Source of the DNA: Rhizobium albus
GTDB lineage: Bacteria > Pseudomonadota > Alphaproteobacteria > Rhizobiales > Rhizobiaceae
DNA: 64,000 nucleotides
Assembly (NCBI GenBank): GCA_030160035.1
Contig: BSNO01000003.1
Location: 248,001 to 312,000 of the forward strand
Reading direction: 5' to 3'
The position numbers and the translations under genes are program-made. Under the pieces are notes generated by a model. The model did no database searches and was not told where the DNA came from. It worked only from the letters and a program-made list of their open reading frames with translations. Of the stretch, positions 20,144 to 28,657 are shown piece after piece. Numbering within the stretch: position 1 is the stretch's first letter; every line of letters begins with the position of its first letter.

Positions 20144-20960
20144 TGCCCGCAACGCCGCCACCTGGACGGCCGATCTCGACCTGATCTTCGGTGCGGCCGA
20201 GGAGGCGGGGCGCATCGCCATGCGCCATTTCCGCAATGCGCCGGACGTCTGGTACAAGAATGGCGGAACCTCGCCGGTCTCGGCCGCAGACATGGCGGTG
20301 GACAGCTTCCTGAAGGACGCGCTGCTCGGAGCACGACCCGACTATGGCTGGCTGTCGGAAGAAACGGTGGATGCCGCCGATCGGCTCACGCATCGCAACG
20401 TCTTCGTCGTCGATCCGATCGATGGCACGCGCGCTTTCATCGAGGGCATGGATACCTGGTGCGTCTCCATAGCGATCGTGTCCGACGGCACTCCGGTCGC
20501 CGGCGTTCTGGTCGCACCGGCGCTGGCCGAGACCTACTCCGCATCGCAGGCGGGCCAGGCGCGCAAGAACGGTCAGGTGATGGTCGGCACTGCAGTGGAT
20601 GCAACCCAACCCTTGCGGTTCGCTGCGCCCAAGCCGCTGGTCGAGGGCCTGTCCGAGCGCCTCGGGCGCAGCGTTTCGCGCATGCCGCACATCCCCTCGC
20701 TCGCTTATCGTCTGGCCATGGTGGCAGATGGCCGGCTCGATGCGACGCTCGTCAGCGCAAAGGCGCGTGATTGGGATATCGCTGCGGCCGATCTCATTCT
20801 GTCGCGTGTCGGCGGCCAGGTGATGACGCTTTCGGCCGAAACGATCGCCTATAACCGCGCCGAGACCGACCATGGCATCCTCGTCGCAGGGCAGGCAGCG
20901 CTGATGCCGGGCCTTGCGCATGCTGTGGCTGCACTCCACGCGCCGGTCGCCGAGCATTGA
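20130..20960 (+). CDS. cysQ: 3'(2'),5'-bisphosphate nucleotidase / inositol monophosphatase family (CysQ-like)
   Basis: Mg-dependent phosphatase of 276 residues. Family motifs are DPIDGTRAFIEG, GWLSEE upstream of it, and WDIAAADLILSRVGG near the C terminus. It is most similar to CysQ, which removes the 3' phosphate of PAP made in sulfation, though inositol-1-phosphatase activity cannot be excluded. The start is TTG at 20130, with AAGGA six bases upstream, inside the end of pmbA; an in-frame ATG at 20070 lies deeper in pmbA without similarity. Translationally coupled to pmbA. Confidence 0.88.
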   Translation: MPADDARNAATWTADLDLIFGAAEEAGRIAMRHFRNAPDVWYKNGGTSPVSAADMAVDSFLKDALLGARPDYGWLSEETVDAADRLTHRNVFVVDPIDGTRAFIEGMDTWCVSIAIVSDGTPVAGVLVAPALAETYSASQAGQARKNGQVMVGTAVDATQPLRFAAPKPLVEGLSERLGRSVSRMPHIPSLAYRLAMVADGRLDATLVSAKARDWDIAAADLILSRVGGQVMTLSAETIAYNRAETDHGILVAGQAALMPGLAHAVAALHAPVAEH

Positions 20961-21020
20961 CCTTTACGGCGAATTGTTCGAAACCGCTTTGGATTTCCGA
21001 TCTATCGAAGGAACCGCCTA

Positions 21021-21281
21021 ATGTCTGAAGCAGGACAGAAACAGCTTCTCCACCTGGTTTTCGGCGGCGAACTCGCCACGTTGAAGGAAGTGAAGTTCCG
21101 CGATCTCGACAAGCTCGACATCGTCGGCATCTTCCCCGACTACCAGTCGGCGCTGGCTGCCTGGAAGTCGAAGGCACAGCTGACGGTCGACAACGCCCAC
21201 ATGCGCTATTTCATCGTGCACATGCACAGGCTGCTCGATCCGGAGACCGACATCGTCACCGCAGTCAAATCGACGATCTGA
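21021..21281 (+). CDS. DUF4170 domain-containing small protein
   Basis: Protein of 86 residues matching the DUF4170 family of alphaproteobacteria, with the core HLVFGGELATLKEVKFRDLDKLDIVGIFPDY and later YFIVHMHRLLDPE. No signal peptide or catalytic motif is visible. Its usual place between cysQ and the DUF374/waaA genes is kept here, suggesting a link to LPS biosynthesis, but the role is unknown. Ten bases separate it from the next gene. Confidence 0.85.
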   Translation: MSEAGQKQLLHLVFGGELATLKEVKFRDLDKLDIVGIFPDYQSALAAWKSKAQLTVDNAHMRYFIVHMHRLLDPETDIVTAVKSTI

Positions 21282-21291
21282 AGCCGTCACC

Positions 21292-22071
21292 TTGCCGGTT
21301 CCCGACAATCAGCGCGTGGACCCTGCCGTCTCCTCCGGGAACGGCAGGCGGGTAACGCCGCCTGAACGAAGGCTCGGTCGCCGGATCCTGTCCTCGCCGG
21401 TTTTCCAGGCGGTCGCCGCGCGCGTTCTGCACGGCGTCTTGTGGTTCATCTACAAGACCAACCGTCCCGTGGCGTCGTCCGAAGATCTCGCGACGATCGC
21501 CAAAAGCGACGGTCCGCTGATCATCGCACTTTGGCACGGACAGCAATCGCTCGTGCAGTTCACGCGTCCTGAAAACGAGAAGGTCGCGAGTCTCGTTTCC
21601 CGTAGCGTCGATGCCGAAATCAACGCGCGGGTCATCCTGCTTGCCGGCAACGAAGTTGTGCGCGGTTCAGGCGGACGCGAGCGCGAAGCAGCAAGCCGCA
21701 AGGGCGGGGCGCAGGCGTTGATCGCGCTACGCAACGCGCTGCGGCGAGGGCGGCACGTGGTGATGATCGCCGATATCTCGAAGGGCGCGCCGCGCCAGGC
21801 GGGCGAGGGCGTCGTGCGGCTCGCCAAGGTCAGCGGTCGGCCGATCGTTCCGCTGGCGCTGGCAACGAGCCGCTATCATGTGGTCGAGAAGGCCTGGGAC
21901 AAGATGACCATAAATCTGCCGTTCGGACGGCGTTGTCTGCGAATCGGCGCGCCCATCCATGTGGGGCCGGATGCAGGTCCGGACGAGTTGGAGGCCGCGC
22001 GCCAGAAAGTGACGGCCGAATTGAACCGGGTGACGGCGGCGGCGTACGAAGCGGCGGAGGCAGGCAGATGA
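21292..22071 (+). CDS. DUF374 lysophospholipid-acyltransferase-family protein
   Basis: Protein of 259 residues in the DUF374 branch of the lysophospholipid/LPS acyltransferase family. The catalytic HX4D-like region appears as LWHGQQS, with later GNEVVRGSGGREREAASRKGG and the substrate-binding VVMIADISKGAPR. It probably acylates a lipid A or related glycolipid precursor at the inner membrane. It starts at TTG 21292 and overlaps waaA by four bases (ATGA). In rhizobia this gene sits directly upstream of waaA. Confidence 0.86.
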   Translation: MPVPDNQRVDPAVSSGNGRRVTPPERRLGRRILSSPVFQAVAARVLHGVLWFIYKTNRPVASSEDLATIAKSDGPLIIALWHGQQSLVQFTRPENEKVASLVSRSVDAEINARVILLAGNEVVRGSGGREREAASRKGGAQALIALRNALRRGRHVVMIADISKGAPRQAGEGVVRLAKVSGRPIVPLALATSRYHVVEKAWDKMTINLPFGRRCLRIGAPIHVGPDAGPDELEAARQKVTAELNRVTAAAYEAAEAGR

Positions 22072-23393
22072 GCGGAGGCTGGGCACGTGTCGTGCTGACC
22101 GGCTATCGCCTTGCCGGTGCAGCCGTTTATCCCTTCATCGGCGGCTATATCTCCATGCGCGCCGCGCGCGGCAAGGAAGAGCGTTCGCGCCGCCGGGAAC
22201 GCTATGGCTACGCCAGCGCGCCCCGTCCAGAAGGCCCACTTGTCTGGTTCCATGCGGCGAGCGTCGGCGAAACCATGGCGGTCATTCCGCTCATCGAAGC
22301 GGTCGCCGAACGCGGCATCTCAATTGTCCTTACGACGGGCACGGTTACGTCTGCGACCATCGCGCGCGACCGGCTCGATCCGGCGATCCATCACCAATAT
22401 GTGCCGCTCGACCTCCGCCCGGCCATCCGCCGGTTCCTCGATCACTGGCGACCGGACGTGGCGATCTTCGCCGAGTCGGAGATCTGGCCCATGACGATCC
22501 TGGAGCTTGGCGCGCGCCGGATTCCGCAGATCCTCGTCAATGGTCGGTTGTCCGACAAATCCTTCGAGCGCTGGAAGCGCCGCAGTTCGCTGGCCGAAGC
22601 GCTGTTCGAGCACTTCTCTCATGTGATCGCGCGCACAGACATCGATGCCGAACGGTTTCGCCAGCTCGGCGCCCGGCCCGTCACCATCTCGGGCAATCTG
22701 AAGGTCGATACGAACGCGCCACCTTATGATCCGGATGAACTTGCCGAGGTTCAGGCGCAGGTCGGCGATCGGGCGACCTGGGCGGCTATTTCGACATTCG
22801 ATGGCGAGGAGGCGCTTGCCGCCGATGCCCATGAGTTTGTGCGTCCTCACGTCAATGCGTTGACGATCATCGTCCCGCGGCACCCGGAGCGCGGCGACGC
22901 GGTGGAGGCGATGCTGGTTCAACGCGGCCTCAAGGTGGCGCGTCGGTCGAGGGGCGATGTTATCGACGCGACGACGGATGTGTTCCTCGGCGACACCATC
23001 GGCGAGATGGGGCTCTATCTCCGCCTGACGGAGGTCGTGTTCGTCGGCCGTTCCTTGACCGGCGAAGGCGGGCAGAACCCGCTTGAACCGGCGATGCTTG
23101 GCGCGGCGGTGCTGTCGGGCCGCAATGTGCAGAATTTCCGCGAGACCTATCAGAAGCTTCTGAAGAATGGTGGCGGGCGTATCGTGCGCGATGGTGAGAT
23201 GCTGTCCAAGGCCGTGCATTATCTTCTGACCAACGACAAGGTCCGCCAGGACATGATCAAGGCCGGCCAGCGCACGGTCCATGACATGCGCGGCGCGCTT
23301 GCGCTCACGATCCGGGCACTGGAACCCTATATCAGCCCGCTTGCGGTCAAGGCGCGGCTGCAGACCTACGAGATGGAACGACAAGAGGAGTGA
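22068..23393 (+). CDS. waaA: 3-deoxy-D-manno-octulosonic acid (Kdo) transferase
   Basis: Glycosyltransferase of 441 residues (GT30) that adds Kdo residues from CMP-Kdo to lipid IVA at the cytoplasmic face of the inner membrane. An N-terminal membrane anchor (about 5-30) precedes VWFHAASVGETMAVIPLI and the acceptor Glu. ESEIWPMTILEL, NGRLSDKSFERW and FVGRSLTGEGGQNPLEPA are WaaA signatures. Start ATG at 22068 overlaps the acyltransferase stop; lpxK follows six bases later. Confidence 0.96.
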   Translation: MSGGWARVVLTGYRLAGAAVYPFIGGYISMRAARGKEERSRRRERYGYASAPRPEGPLVWFHAASVGETMAVIPLIEAVAERGISIVLTTGTVTSATIARDRLDPAIHHQYVPLDLRPAIRRFLDHWRPDVAIFAESEIWPMTILELGARRIPQILVNGRLSDKSFERWKRRSSLAEALFEHFSHVIARTDIDAERFRQLGARPVTISGNLKVDTNAPPYDPDELAEVQAQVGDRATWAAISTFDGEEALAADAHEFVRPHVNALTIIVPRHPERGDAVEAMLVQRGLKVARRSRGDVIDATTDVFLGDTIGEMGLYLRLTEVVFVGRSLTGEGGQNPLEPAMLGAAVLSGRNVQNFRETYQKLLKNGGGRIVRDGEMLSKAVHYLLTNDKVRQDMIKAGQRTVHDMRGALALTIRALEPYISPLAVKARLQTYEMERQEE

Positions 23394-23399
23394 CGGACC

Positions 23400-24437
23400 A
23401 TGGTCAGCGAGGCACCTCCTTTCTGGTGGAATGACGCGGATTGGCGCGCCAAGGGCCTCGCTCCCGTCGCCTGGGCCTACGGCTCGATCGCGCGGCGCAT
23501 CATGGACCGCCGCCAGCGTCTGCGGCTGCCCGTCCCCGTCATCTGCGTCGGCAATTTCACTGTGGGCGGTGCGGGCAAGACGCCGACGGCCATGGCGCTG
23601 GCAAAGGCCGCCGTCGCCAAGGGTCGAAAGCCCGGTATCCTGTCGCGTGGCTATGGCGGCTCGATGGACGGCCCGGTTCTGGTCGATCCGCACCACCACC
23701 GCGCCAAGGATGTCGGTGACGAGCCGATGCTACTCGCAACGCACGCGCCGACCGTGATTTCGCGAGACCGCCGCCGCGGCGCCGAGATGCTGATCGCGAG
23801 CGGCGTCGACATGATCATCATGGATGATGGCTTTCAAAGCGCGCAGATCGAAAACGACTATGCGCTGCTGGTGATCGATGCGGGCCGCGGCCTCGGCAAC
23901 GGCCATGTCATCCCGGCCGGCCCCGTGCGCGCGCCCGTGATCGATCAGTTGCGCCATGCGACCGCGTTGCTGACGGTTGGGTCAGGTGCCGCCGCCTCCG
24001 ACATGGTGCGGCGCGCATCACGCGCGGGCAAGCCGATCCATCAGGCGCGCATCGTTCCGCGCGATCCGGGCCGGTTCAGCAGCCAGCGCGTCTTCGCCTA
24101 TGCCGGCATCGGCGATCCGCATCGCTTTTTCCGCTCGCTGGAAGAGGCTGGGGCCGAGATCGTGCGCAAGCGCTCCTTCGGCGACCACCACCCCTTCACC
24201 GACGAAGAGATGCGTGACCTTATCGCCGATGCCGCCAAGGACGATCTGCAACTGGTGGCGACGGAAAAGGACGTGACGCGGCTCAAGGGCCACCATGGTC
24301 TCGCGGAAGAGCTTCTTGCCAAGACCGACGCGCTTCTGATCGACATGGTGTTCGATCAGCCGAGCATCCCCACGTCCATCGTGGAAAAGGCGATCGCGAC
24401 CTTCAAGGACAAGCGGCTGTCGGCGCCGTTCGGCTAA
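23400..24437 (+). CDS. lpxK: Tetraacyldisaccharide 4'-kinase
   Basis: Kinase of 345 residues that phosphorylates lipid A disaccharide at the 4' position. The Walker A motif is GNFTVGGAGKTPTAMALAK (about 57-75). The conserved DDGFQ catalytic region and HPAPVRAP-like block (NGHVIPAGPVRAPV) follow, then FAYAGIGDPHRFF and TEKDVTRLK. Membrane-associated. Last gene of the LPS operon on this strand; convergent with the DUF2093 gene 16 bases downstream. Confidence 0.96.
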   Translation: MVSEAPPFWWNDADWRAKGLAPVAWAYGSIARRIMDRRQRLRLPVPVICVGNFTVGGAGKTPTAMALAKAAVAKGRKPGILSRGYGGSMDGPVLVDPHHHRAKDVGDEPMLLATHAPTVISRDRRRGAEMLIASGVDMIIMDDGFQSAQIENDYALLVIDAGRGLGNGHVIPAGPVRAPVIDQLRHATALLTVGSGAAASDMVRRASRAGKPIHQARIVPRDPGRFSSQRVFAYAGIGDPHRFFRSLEEAGAEIVRKRSFGDHHPFTDEEMRDLIADAAKDDLQLVATEKDVTRLKGHHGLAEELLAKTDALLIDMVFDQPSIPTSIVEKAIATFKDKRLSAPFG

Positions 24438-24453
24438 AAAGCCAATGGCCGGA

Positions 24454-24675
24454 TCAGGCGGGCAGCGTGCCGGCCCGCTTTTCGGCTTCGACGGACGCGA
24501 TGACGTCCACATAGGCTTCCTGGCGCGCGACGCTCCAGTATTTCAGTTCGTCGATCGGAATCTGCTGGCCCGTGATGGCGCACAGCACATAGGTGCCGGG
24601 CACGACGACCTGAAAGTCGCCATCGAGATAGCGGAGCTTTGCGGGCCTGGCGCCCGCGCCCTCGAAGCGGTTCAT
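24454..24675 (-). CDS. DUF2093 domain-containing small protein
   Basis: Protein of 73 residues covering the whole DUF2093 family: MNRFEG at the start, AKLRYLDGDFQVVVPGTYV, CAITGQQIPIDELKYWSV, and a C-terminal helix. It is restricted to alphaproteobacteria and has no known function. The CAITGQQIPIDELKYW segment looks like a degenerate zinc-ribbon knuckle with one Cys only. The ATG at 24675 with AGGAAG upstream is chosen; the longer open frame to 24741 is not family-like. Confidence 0.85.
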   Translation of the reverse strand: MNRFEGAGARPAKLRYLDGDFQVVVPGTYVLCAITGQQIPIDELKYWSVARQEAYVDVIASVEAEKRAGTLPA

Positions 24676-24870
24676 CACGTTCTGGCTTCCTGCTTTGGAC
24701 CTGTCGATGACGGGATATAGCAAGCCAGAGGAGCGGCGCACAACCGTCCTTTGCCCGCGTCCCGGTCTTCCACGCCTCGTGATGGCTGGCTCCTCGCTTC
24801 GAAATGTCGAATTGCGATCAGTTTCGCGCCTCCGGACGGTGAACCGACATCCGCCTCACCGGGAAACGCT

Positions 24871-26703
24871 TCAGCTTCGCCCGAACAGCCGCTCGATGTC
24901 GGCGAGCTTCAGTTCGATATAGGTCGGCCGGCCGTGGTTGCACTGGCCCGATCCTGGCGTCGCTTCCATCTGCCGGAGCAACGCGTTCATCTCCTCGGGG
25001 CGCAGGACGCGGCCGGATCTGACCGAGCCATAGCAGGCCATCGTCGCCGCCACATGATCGAGACGTGCTGCAAGTCCGCTCGCGTCGTCCCACTCCGCCA
25101 TTTCGTCAGCAAGGTCGCGGACAAGCGCCACGGCATCGATCTCGCCAAGCATCGCTGGGGTTTCACGAATGGCGATCGCCCCTGGTCCGAAGCGCTCGAT
25201 GCCGAGGCCGAGCTTCGCCAGTTCGTCGGCGTGCTGGAGCAACCGGTCGCAATCCTCTTCGGGAAGGTCGACGATCTCGGGAATGAGCAGGCCCTGGGAA
25301 GCCAGTGGTTGGTCGCCCGCAAGCAGCGTCTTGCGGAAGGCCTCGAAAACCAGCCGTTCATGCGCGGCATGCTGGTCGACAATGACGAGGCCGTCAGAGG
25401 TCTGCGATACGATGTAATTGGCATGCACCTGCGCCCGCGCCGCGCCAAGCCGATGGTCCGCCCCATTGAGTGCAGCCGGCATGGGTGCCGATGGCCGCGC
25501 GGAAGGCATGGAAATGGTGTCGAAAGGCGCTTGCTCGCCCTCGGAGAACCCCTGGGACGGCGCGCCGTCGAGCGGCCGAAAAGGCGAGTTCGCGACATCA
25601 TAGCTGGCGGCAGCCGCCGCCGGTCGATAGGCGTAGGCCCCAGAATGCCCATTTGTCGAACGCGCTCCCATCGAAAAAGAGGCTGCCATCGAGCGTGCCG
25701 CGACGGTGGAGGCGCGGTCGCCTTCCATGGCAAGCGCTTCGCGGATGGCGCCGACGATCAGTCCGCGCACGAGGCCCGGATCGCGGAAGCGCACATCGGA
25801 TTTCGCCGGATGAACATTGACGTCGACGAGCGCCGGATCGAGCGCGATCGACAGCACCGCAACCGGATGACGGCCCCGCGGGACGGTTTCGGCATAGGCG
25901 CCGCGCAGGGCCGATGCGAGCAGCCGGTCCTGCACGGGTCGTCCGTTCACGAACGCATATTGGTGCAGCGCGTTGCCGCGATTGAAGGTCGGCACGCCCG
26001 CATGGCCGGTCAGTTCCACGCCTTCGCGCCAGGCGTCGAGCGAGATCGCGTTTTCGGTGAAATCCTTGCCCAGGATCTGAGCGATGCGCGCCAATCGGTC
26101 TTCGCCGGTCGCGGGAAAGTCGAGCGTGGTTCGATCGGTGCCGCTCAAGAGAAAGCGGACATGTGGGAAGGCGAGCGCCATGCGGCGGACGATCTCGGTG
26201 ATCGCGCTCGCTTCGGCGCGTTCCGACTTCATGAATTTCAGCCGCGCCGGTGTCGCGAAGAAGAGGTCGCGCACTTCCACGATGGTGCCACGGTTTGCGG
26301 CAGCGGGCCGAGCTTCGCAGTGGCGCCCGCCCTCGACGACGATCTCGTAACCCATGTCGGCATCGGCCATCCGGCTCGTGATCTTCAGCCTCGCGACCGA
26401 GCCGATGGAGGGCAGGGCCTCGCCGCGAAAACCAAGCGTGCGGATGTCCAGGAGATCGTCCGTGATCTTCGAGGTGCAATGCCGGCGCACGGCCAGCGCC
26501 AGATCGTCCGGCGCCATGCCGGAGCCATTGTCGGTCACGCGGATCAGCGTCTTACCGCCGCCTGACGTCGCGATCTCGATGCGGGTCGCGCCGGCATCGA
26601 CCGCATTCTCGATCAGCTCCTTCACCACGCTGGCGGGACGCTCGACGACTTCGCCGGCGGCGATCTGGTTGATCAGCGTTTCGGATAGTTGGTGGATGGC
26701 CAT
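24871..26703 (-). CDS. mutL: DNA mismatch repair protein MutL
   Basis: Protein of 610 residues coordinating mismatch repair between MutS and downstream nucleases. The GHKL ATPase domain has [33 protein letters not shown] and [12 protein letters not shown]. The C-terminal domain carries the endonuclease motif DQHA-x2-E-x4-E ([13 protein letters not shown]) and CNHGRP near the end. This is therefore the nicking type of MutL, expected where MutH is absent. The start at 26703 gives [19 protein letters not shown]. Divergent from the metal transporter operon. Confidence 0.97.
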   Translation of the reverse strand: MAIHQLSETLINQIAAGEVVERPASVVKELIENAVDAGATRIEIATSGGGKTLIRVTDNGSGMAPDDLALAVRRHCTSKITDDLLDIRTLGFRGEALPSIGSVARLKITSRMADADMGYEIVVEGGRHCEARPAAANRGTIVEVRDLFFATPARLKFMKSERAEASAITEIVRRMALAFPHVRFLLSGTDRTTLDFPATGEDRLARIAQILGKDFTENAISLDAWREGVELTGHAGVPTFNRGNALHQYAFVNGRPVQDRLLASALRGAYAETVPRGRHPVAVLSIALDPALVDVNVHPAKSDVRFRDPGLVRGLIVGAIREALAMEGDRASTVAARSMAASFSMGARSTNGHSGAYAYRPAAAAASYDVANSPFRPLDGAPSQGFSEGEQAPFDTISMPSARPSAPMPAALNGADHRLGAARAQVHANYIVSQTSDGLVIVDQHAAHERLVFEAFRKTLLAGDQPLASQGLLIPEIVDLPEEDCDRLLQHADELAKLGLGIERFGPGAIAIRETPAMLGEIDAVALVRDLADEMAEWDDASGLAARLDHVAATMACYGSVRSGRVLRPEEMNALLRQMEATPGSGQCNHGRPTYIELKLADIERLFGRS

Positions 26704-26772
26704 GGCCCATTCTCGCGGATTCGCCTGCACGGCGGAAGATCAGACCGGAAGCTATCCCGCCCGATCATCGCT

Positions 26773-26791
26773 ATTGCAAATCATTCGCAAT
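26773..26791. promoter_or_regulatory. 19-bp Fur-family (Mur/Fur-type) operator
   Basis: ATTGCAAATCATTCGCAAT is a 19-bp palindrome with one mismatched pair, centred about 70 bases upstream of the metal-transporter start. Its spacing and AT-rich core resemble the manganese-responsive Mur (Fur-family) boxes of rhizobia. A second Fur-like run, AAATGAGAATGAG, occurs at 26821-26833. Together they predict metal-dependent repression of the four downstream genes. Confidence 0.7.
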
Positions 26792-26852
26792 TGACAGCGA
26801 CGGGTTGAGCTCCTACCTTAAAATGAGAATGAGTTGCAATTGAAGGTGCGAC

Positions 26853-27851
26853 ATGTCGGGTGCTTCCCGCGTGACACTTGTATCCAGGGGGCTGCTCCAA
26901 TTCTGCGCGATGGTCGCGGTGGCGATCCTCGCGCTGTCTCCAGGCGCCAATGCCCAGAACGCTGAGCGCGAGAAGCTCCAGGTCGTCGCCACGGTGTCGA
27001 TGATCGGAGATGCCGTACGCTCCGTCGCCGGCGATCGCGCCGATGTCCAGACGCTGATGGGTGAGGGGGTCGATCCGCATCTCTACCGCCAGACCCAAGC
27101 GGATGTGGCCGCTATGGCCCGCGCAGACGCCGTCTTCTGGAACGGGCTCTATCTCGAGGCACAGCTTGAGGAATTTCTTGGGCAACTGTCCCGGCATCGA
27201 CCGGTCTTCGCGCTCGGCGAAAACGTGCCCGCCGAAAAGCGCATCGCCAACGCCGATTACGCCGACCGCTATGATCCCCATATCTGGATGGATCCTTCGC
27301 TCTGGCGCTATGTGGTCGAAGGCGCCCGCGATGCGCTGATCGAACTCGATCCCGAAGGTGCGGAGATTTACGAGGCCAATGCCGAGCAAAGCCTCGCCGA
27401 TCTGGCCGAACTGGAGGCCTACGCCAAAGCCAGCCTTGCAACCGTGCCCGAAGACAAACGCATGCTGATAACCGCGCATGACGCCTTCAGCTATTTCGGT
27501 CGTGCCTATGGCTTCGAAGTGCTGGGCATCCAGGGTTTGTCGACCGAGAGCGAGGCGGGCCTGCGGCAGGTCGATCAATTGGTCTTCCTCATTGTCGAGC
27601 ACGATATCAACGCGATCTTCGTCGAAACATCCGTGTCGGAACGCAACGTGCGCGCCCTCATCGAGGGTGCCGCTGCCCGCGGCCAGGAAGTCACCATCGG
27701 CGGTCGGCTCTATTCCGATGCCATGGGTCCTGCCGGAACCTATGCCGGCACTTATATCGGCATGATCGATGCCAATGTGACCACCATCACGCGCAGTCTC
27801 GGCGGCGATGCGCCCGCTGGCGGAATGGCCGGCCAACTGGGCGAAAGCTGA
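26853..27851 (+). CDS. Metal ABC transporter substrate-binding protein (TroA/SitA/ZnuA family)
   Basis: Secreted protein of 332 residues of the cluster A-I metal-binding family. The N-terminal signal ends near AQNAE. The metal ligands by alignment to TroA are His76 (GEGVDPHLY), His143 (YDPHIW), His209 (TAHDAFSYF) and Asp289 (LYSDAMG). That set is the TroA type, which takes zinc and manganese, rather than the H-H-E-D of strictly manganese binders. There is no His-rich loop as in ZnuA. It heads a four-gene operon with one ATPase and two permeases, the TroABCD/SitABCD layout. GAAGG precedes the ATG. Confidence 0.9.
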   Translation: MSGASRVTLVSRGLLQFCAMVAVAILALSPGANAQNAEREKLQVVATVSMIGDAVRSVAGDRADVQTLMGEGVDPHLYRQTQADVAAMARADAVFWNGLYLEAQLEEFLGQLSRHRPVFALGENVPAEKRIANADYADRYDPHIWMDPSLWRYVVEGARDALIELDPEGAEIYEANAEQSLADLAELEAYAKASLATVPEDKRMLITAHDAFSYFGRAYGFEVLGIQGLSTESEAGLRQVDQLVFLIVEHDINAIFVETSVSERNVRALIEGAAARGQEVTIGGRLYSDAMGPAGTYAGTYIGMIDANVTTITRSLGGDAPAGGMAGQLGES

Positions 27852-27872
27852 GAAGAGGCCGAACCGAACGCC

Positions 27873-28652
27873 ATGCTGAACCGCGTCGATCAACCGCCGG
27901 CCCTGTCGATCTCCGGTCTTTCGGTCGCCTATGGCGACAAGCCGGCTCTTTCCGCCGTCAATGCCGTGTTCCACCAGGGCCGGATGAGCGCGGTGATCGG
28001 CCCGAACGGTGCCGGCAAGTCCACGCTTTTGAAAGCTGCCATGGGCATGGTGCCCCTGATCACCGGCAAGGTGGAGTTTTTCGGCCTGCCGCTAGCGGCT
28101 GCCCGCAATCGCGTCGCCTATGTGCCGCAGCGCGCGAGCGTCGATTGGGATTTCCCGGCATCGGTCATCGATGTCGTGATGATGGGTCTTTACGGCGAAC
28201 TCGGCCCGTTCCGTTTCGCCGGGAAAAAGCACAGGGACAAGGCGCGCGAATGTCTGCGCGAGGTTGATCTGGAGCCCTTGGCCGATCGCCAGATCGGACA
28301 GCTCTCGGGCGGCCAGCAGCAACGCGTGTTCATCGCCCGTGCACTCGCCCAGAAGGCCGATCTCCTGATCCTCGACGAGCCGCTGGCCGGCGTCGACGCC
28401 GCGACGGAACGCACGATCGTAACGCTTCTGAAGAAGCTCGCCCGCGAAGGCGCGGCAATCATCACGGTTCACCACGATCTCTCGACGGTGCGCGACTATT
28501 ACGACGACGTCCTGATCATGAATGTCCGAACCGTTGCCAACGGCACGGTGGCGGACACCTTCACCGAGCAAAAGCTCGCCGATGCCTATGGCGGGCGCCT
28601 CGTCGGAGCTGGCCTGCCGGCTCCGGTACCTGGCGCCAAGGTCGAGGCGTAA
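27873..28652 (+). CDS. Metal ABC transporter ATP-binding protein (TroB/SitB)
   Basis: ATPase subunit of 259 residues. Walker A is IGPNGAGKSTLLKAAMG, the Q-loop is YVPQRASVDWDFP, the signature is LSGGQQQRV, Walker B with the catalytic Glu is LLILDEPLAGVD, and the H-loop is VHHDLS. PQRASVDWDFP is typical of metal-ABC ATPases. It starts 21 bases after the binding-protein gene, and the first permease follows by five bases. Confidence 0.95.
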   Translation: MLNRVDQPPALSISGLSVAYGDKPALSAVNAVFHQGRMSAVIGPNGAGKSTLLKAAMGMVPLITGKVEFFGLPLAAARNRVAYVPQRASVDWDFPASVIDVVMMGLYGELGPFRFAGKKHRDKARECLREVDLEPLADRQIGQLSGGQQQRVFIARALAQKADLLILDEPLAGVDAATERTIVTLLKKLAREGAAIITVHHDLSTVRDYYDDVLIMNVRTVANGTVADTFTEQKLADAYGGRLVGAGLPAPVPGAKVEA

Positions 28653-28657
28653 GACCG

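Noticed and set aside
21292..22071. Reading the DUF374 gene as a complete LpxL-type lipid A late acyltransferase
   Set aside because: The catalytic and size pattern fits DUF374 rather than LpxL/LpxM; the exact acyl acceptor is left open.
24751..26565. Plus-strand open frame opposite mutL (604 codons)
   Set aside because: mutL motifs are clear on the minus strand; the other frame is compositional shadow.
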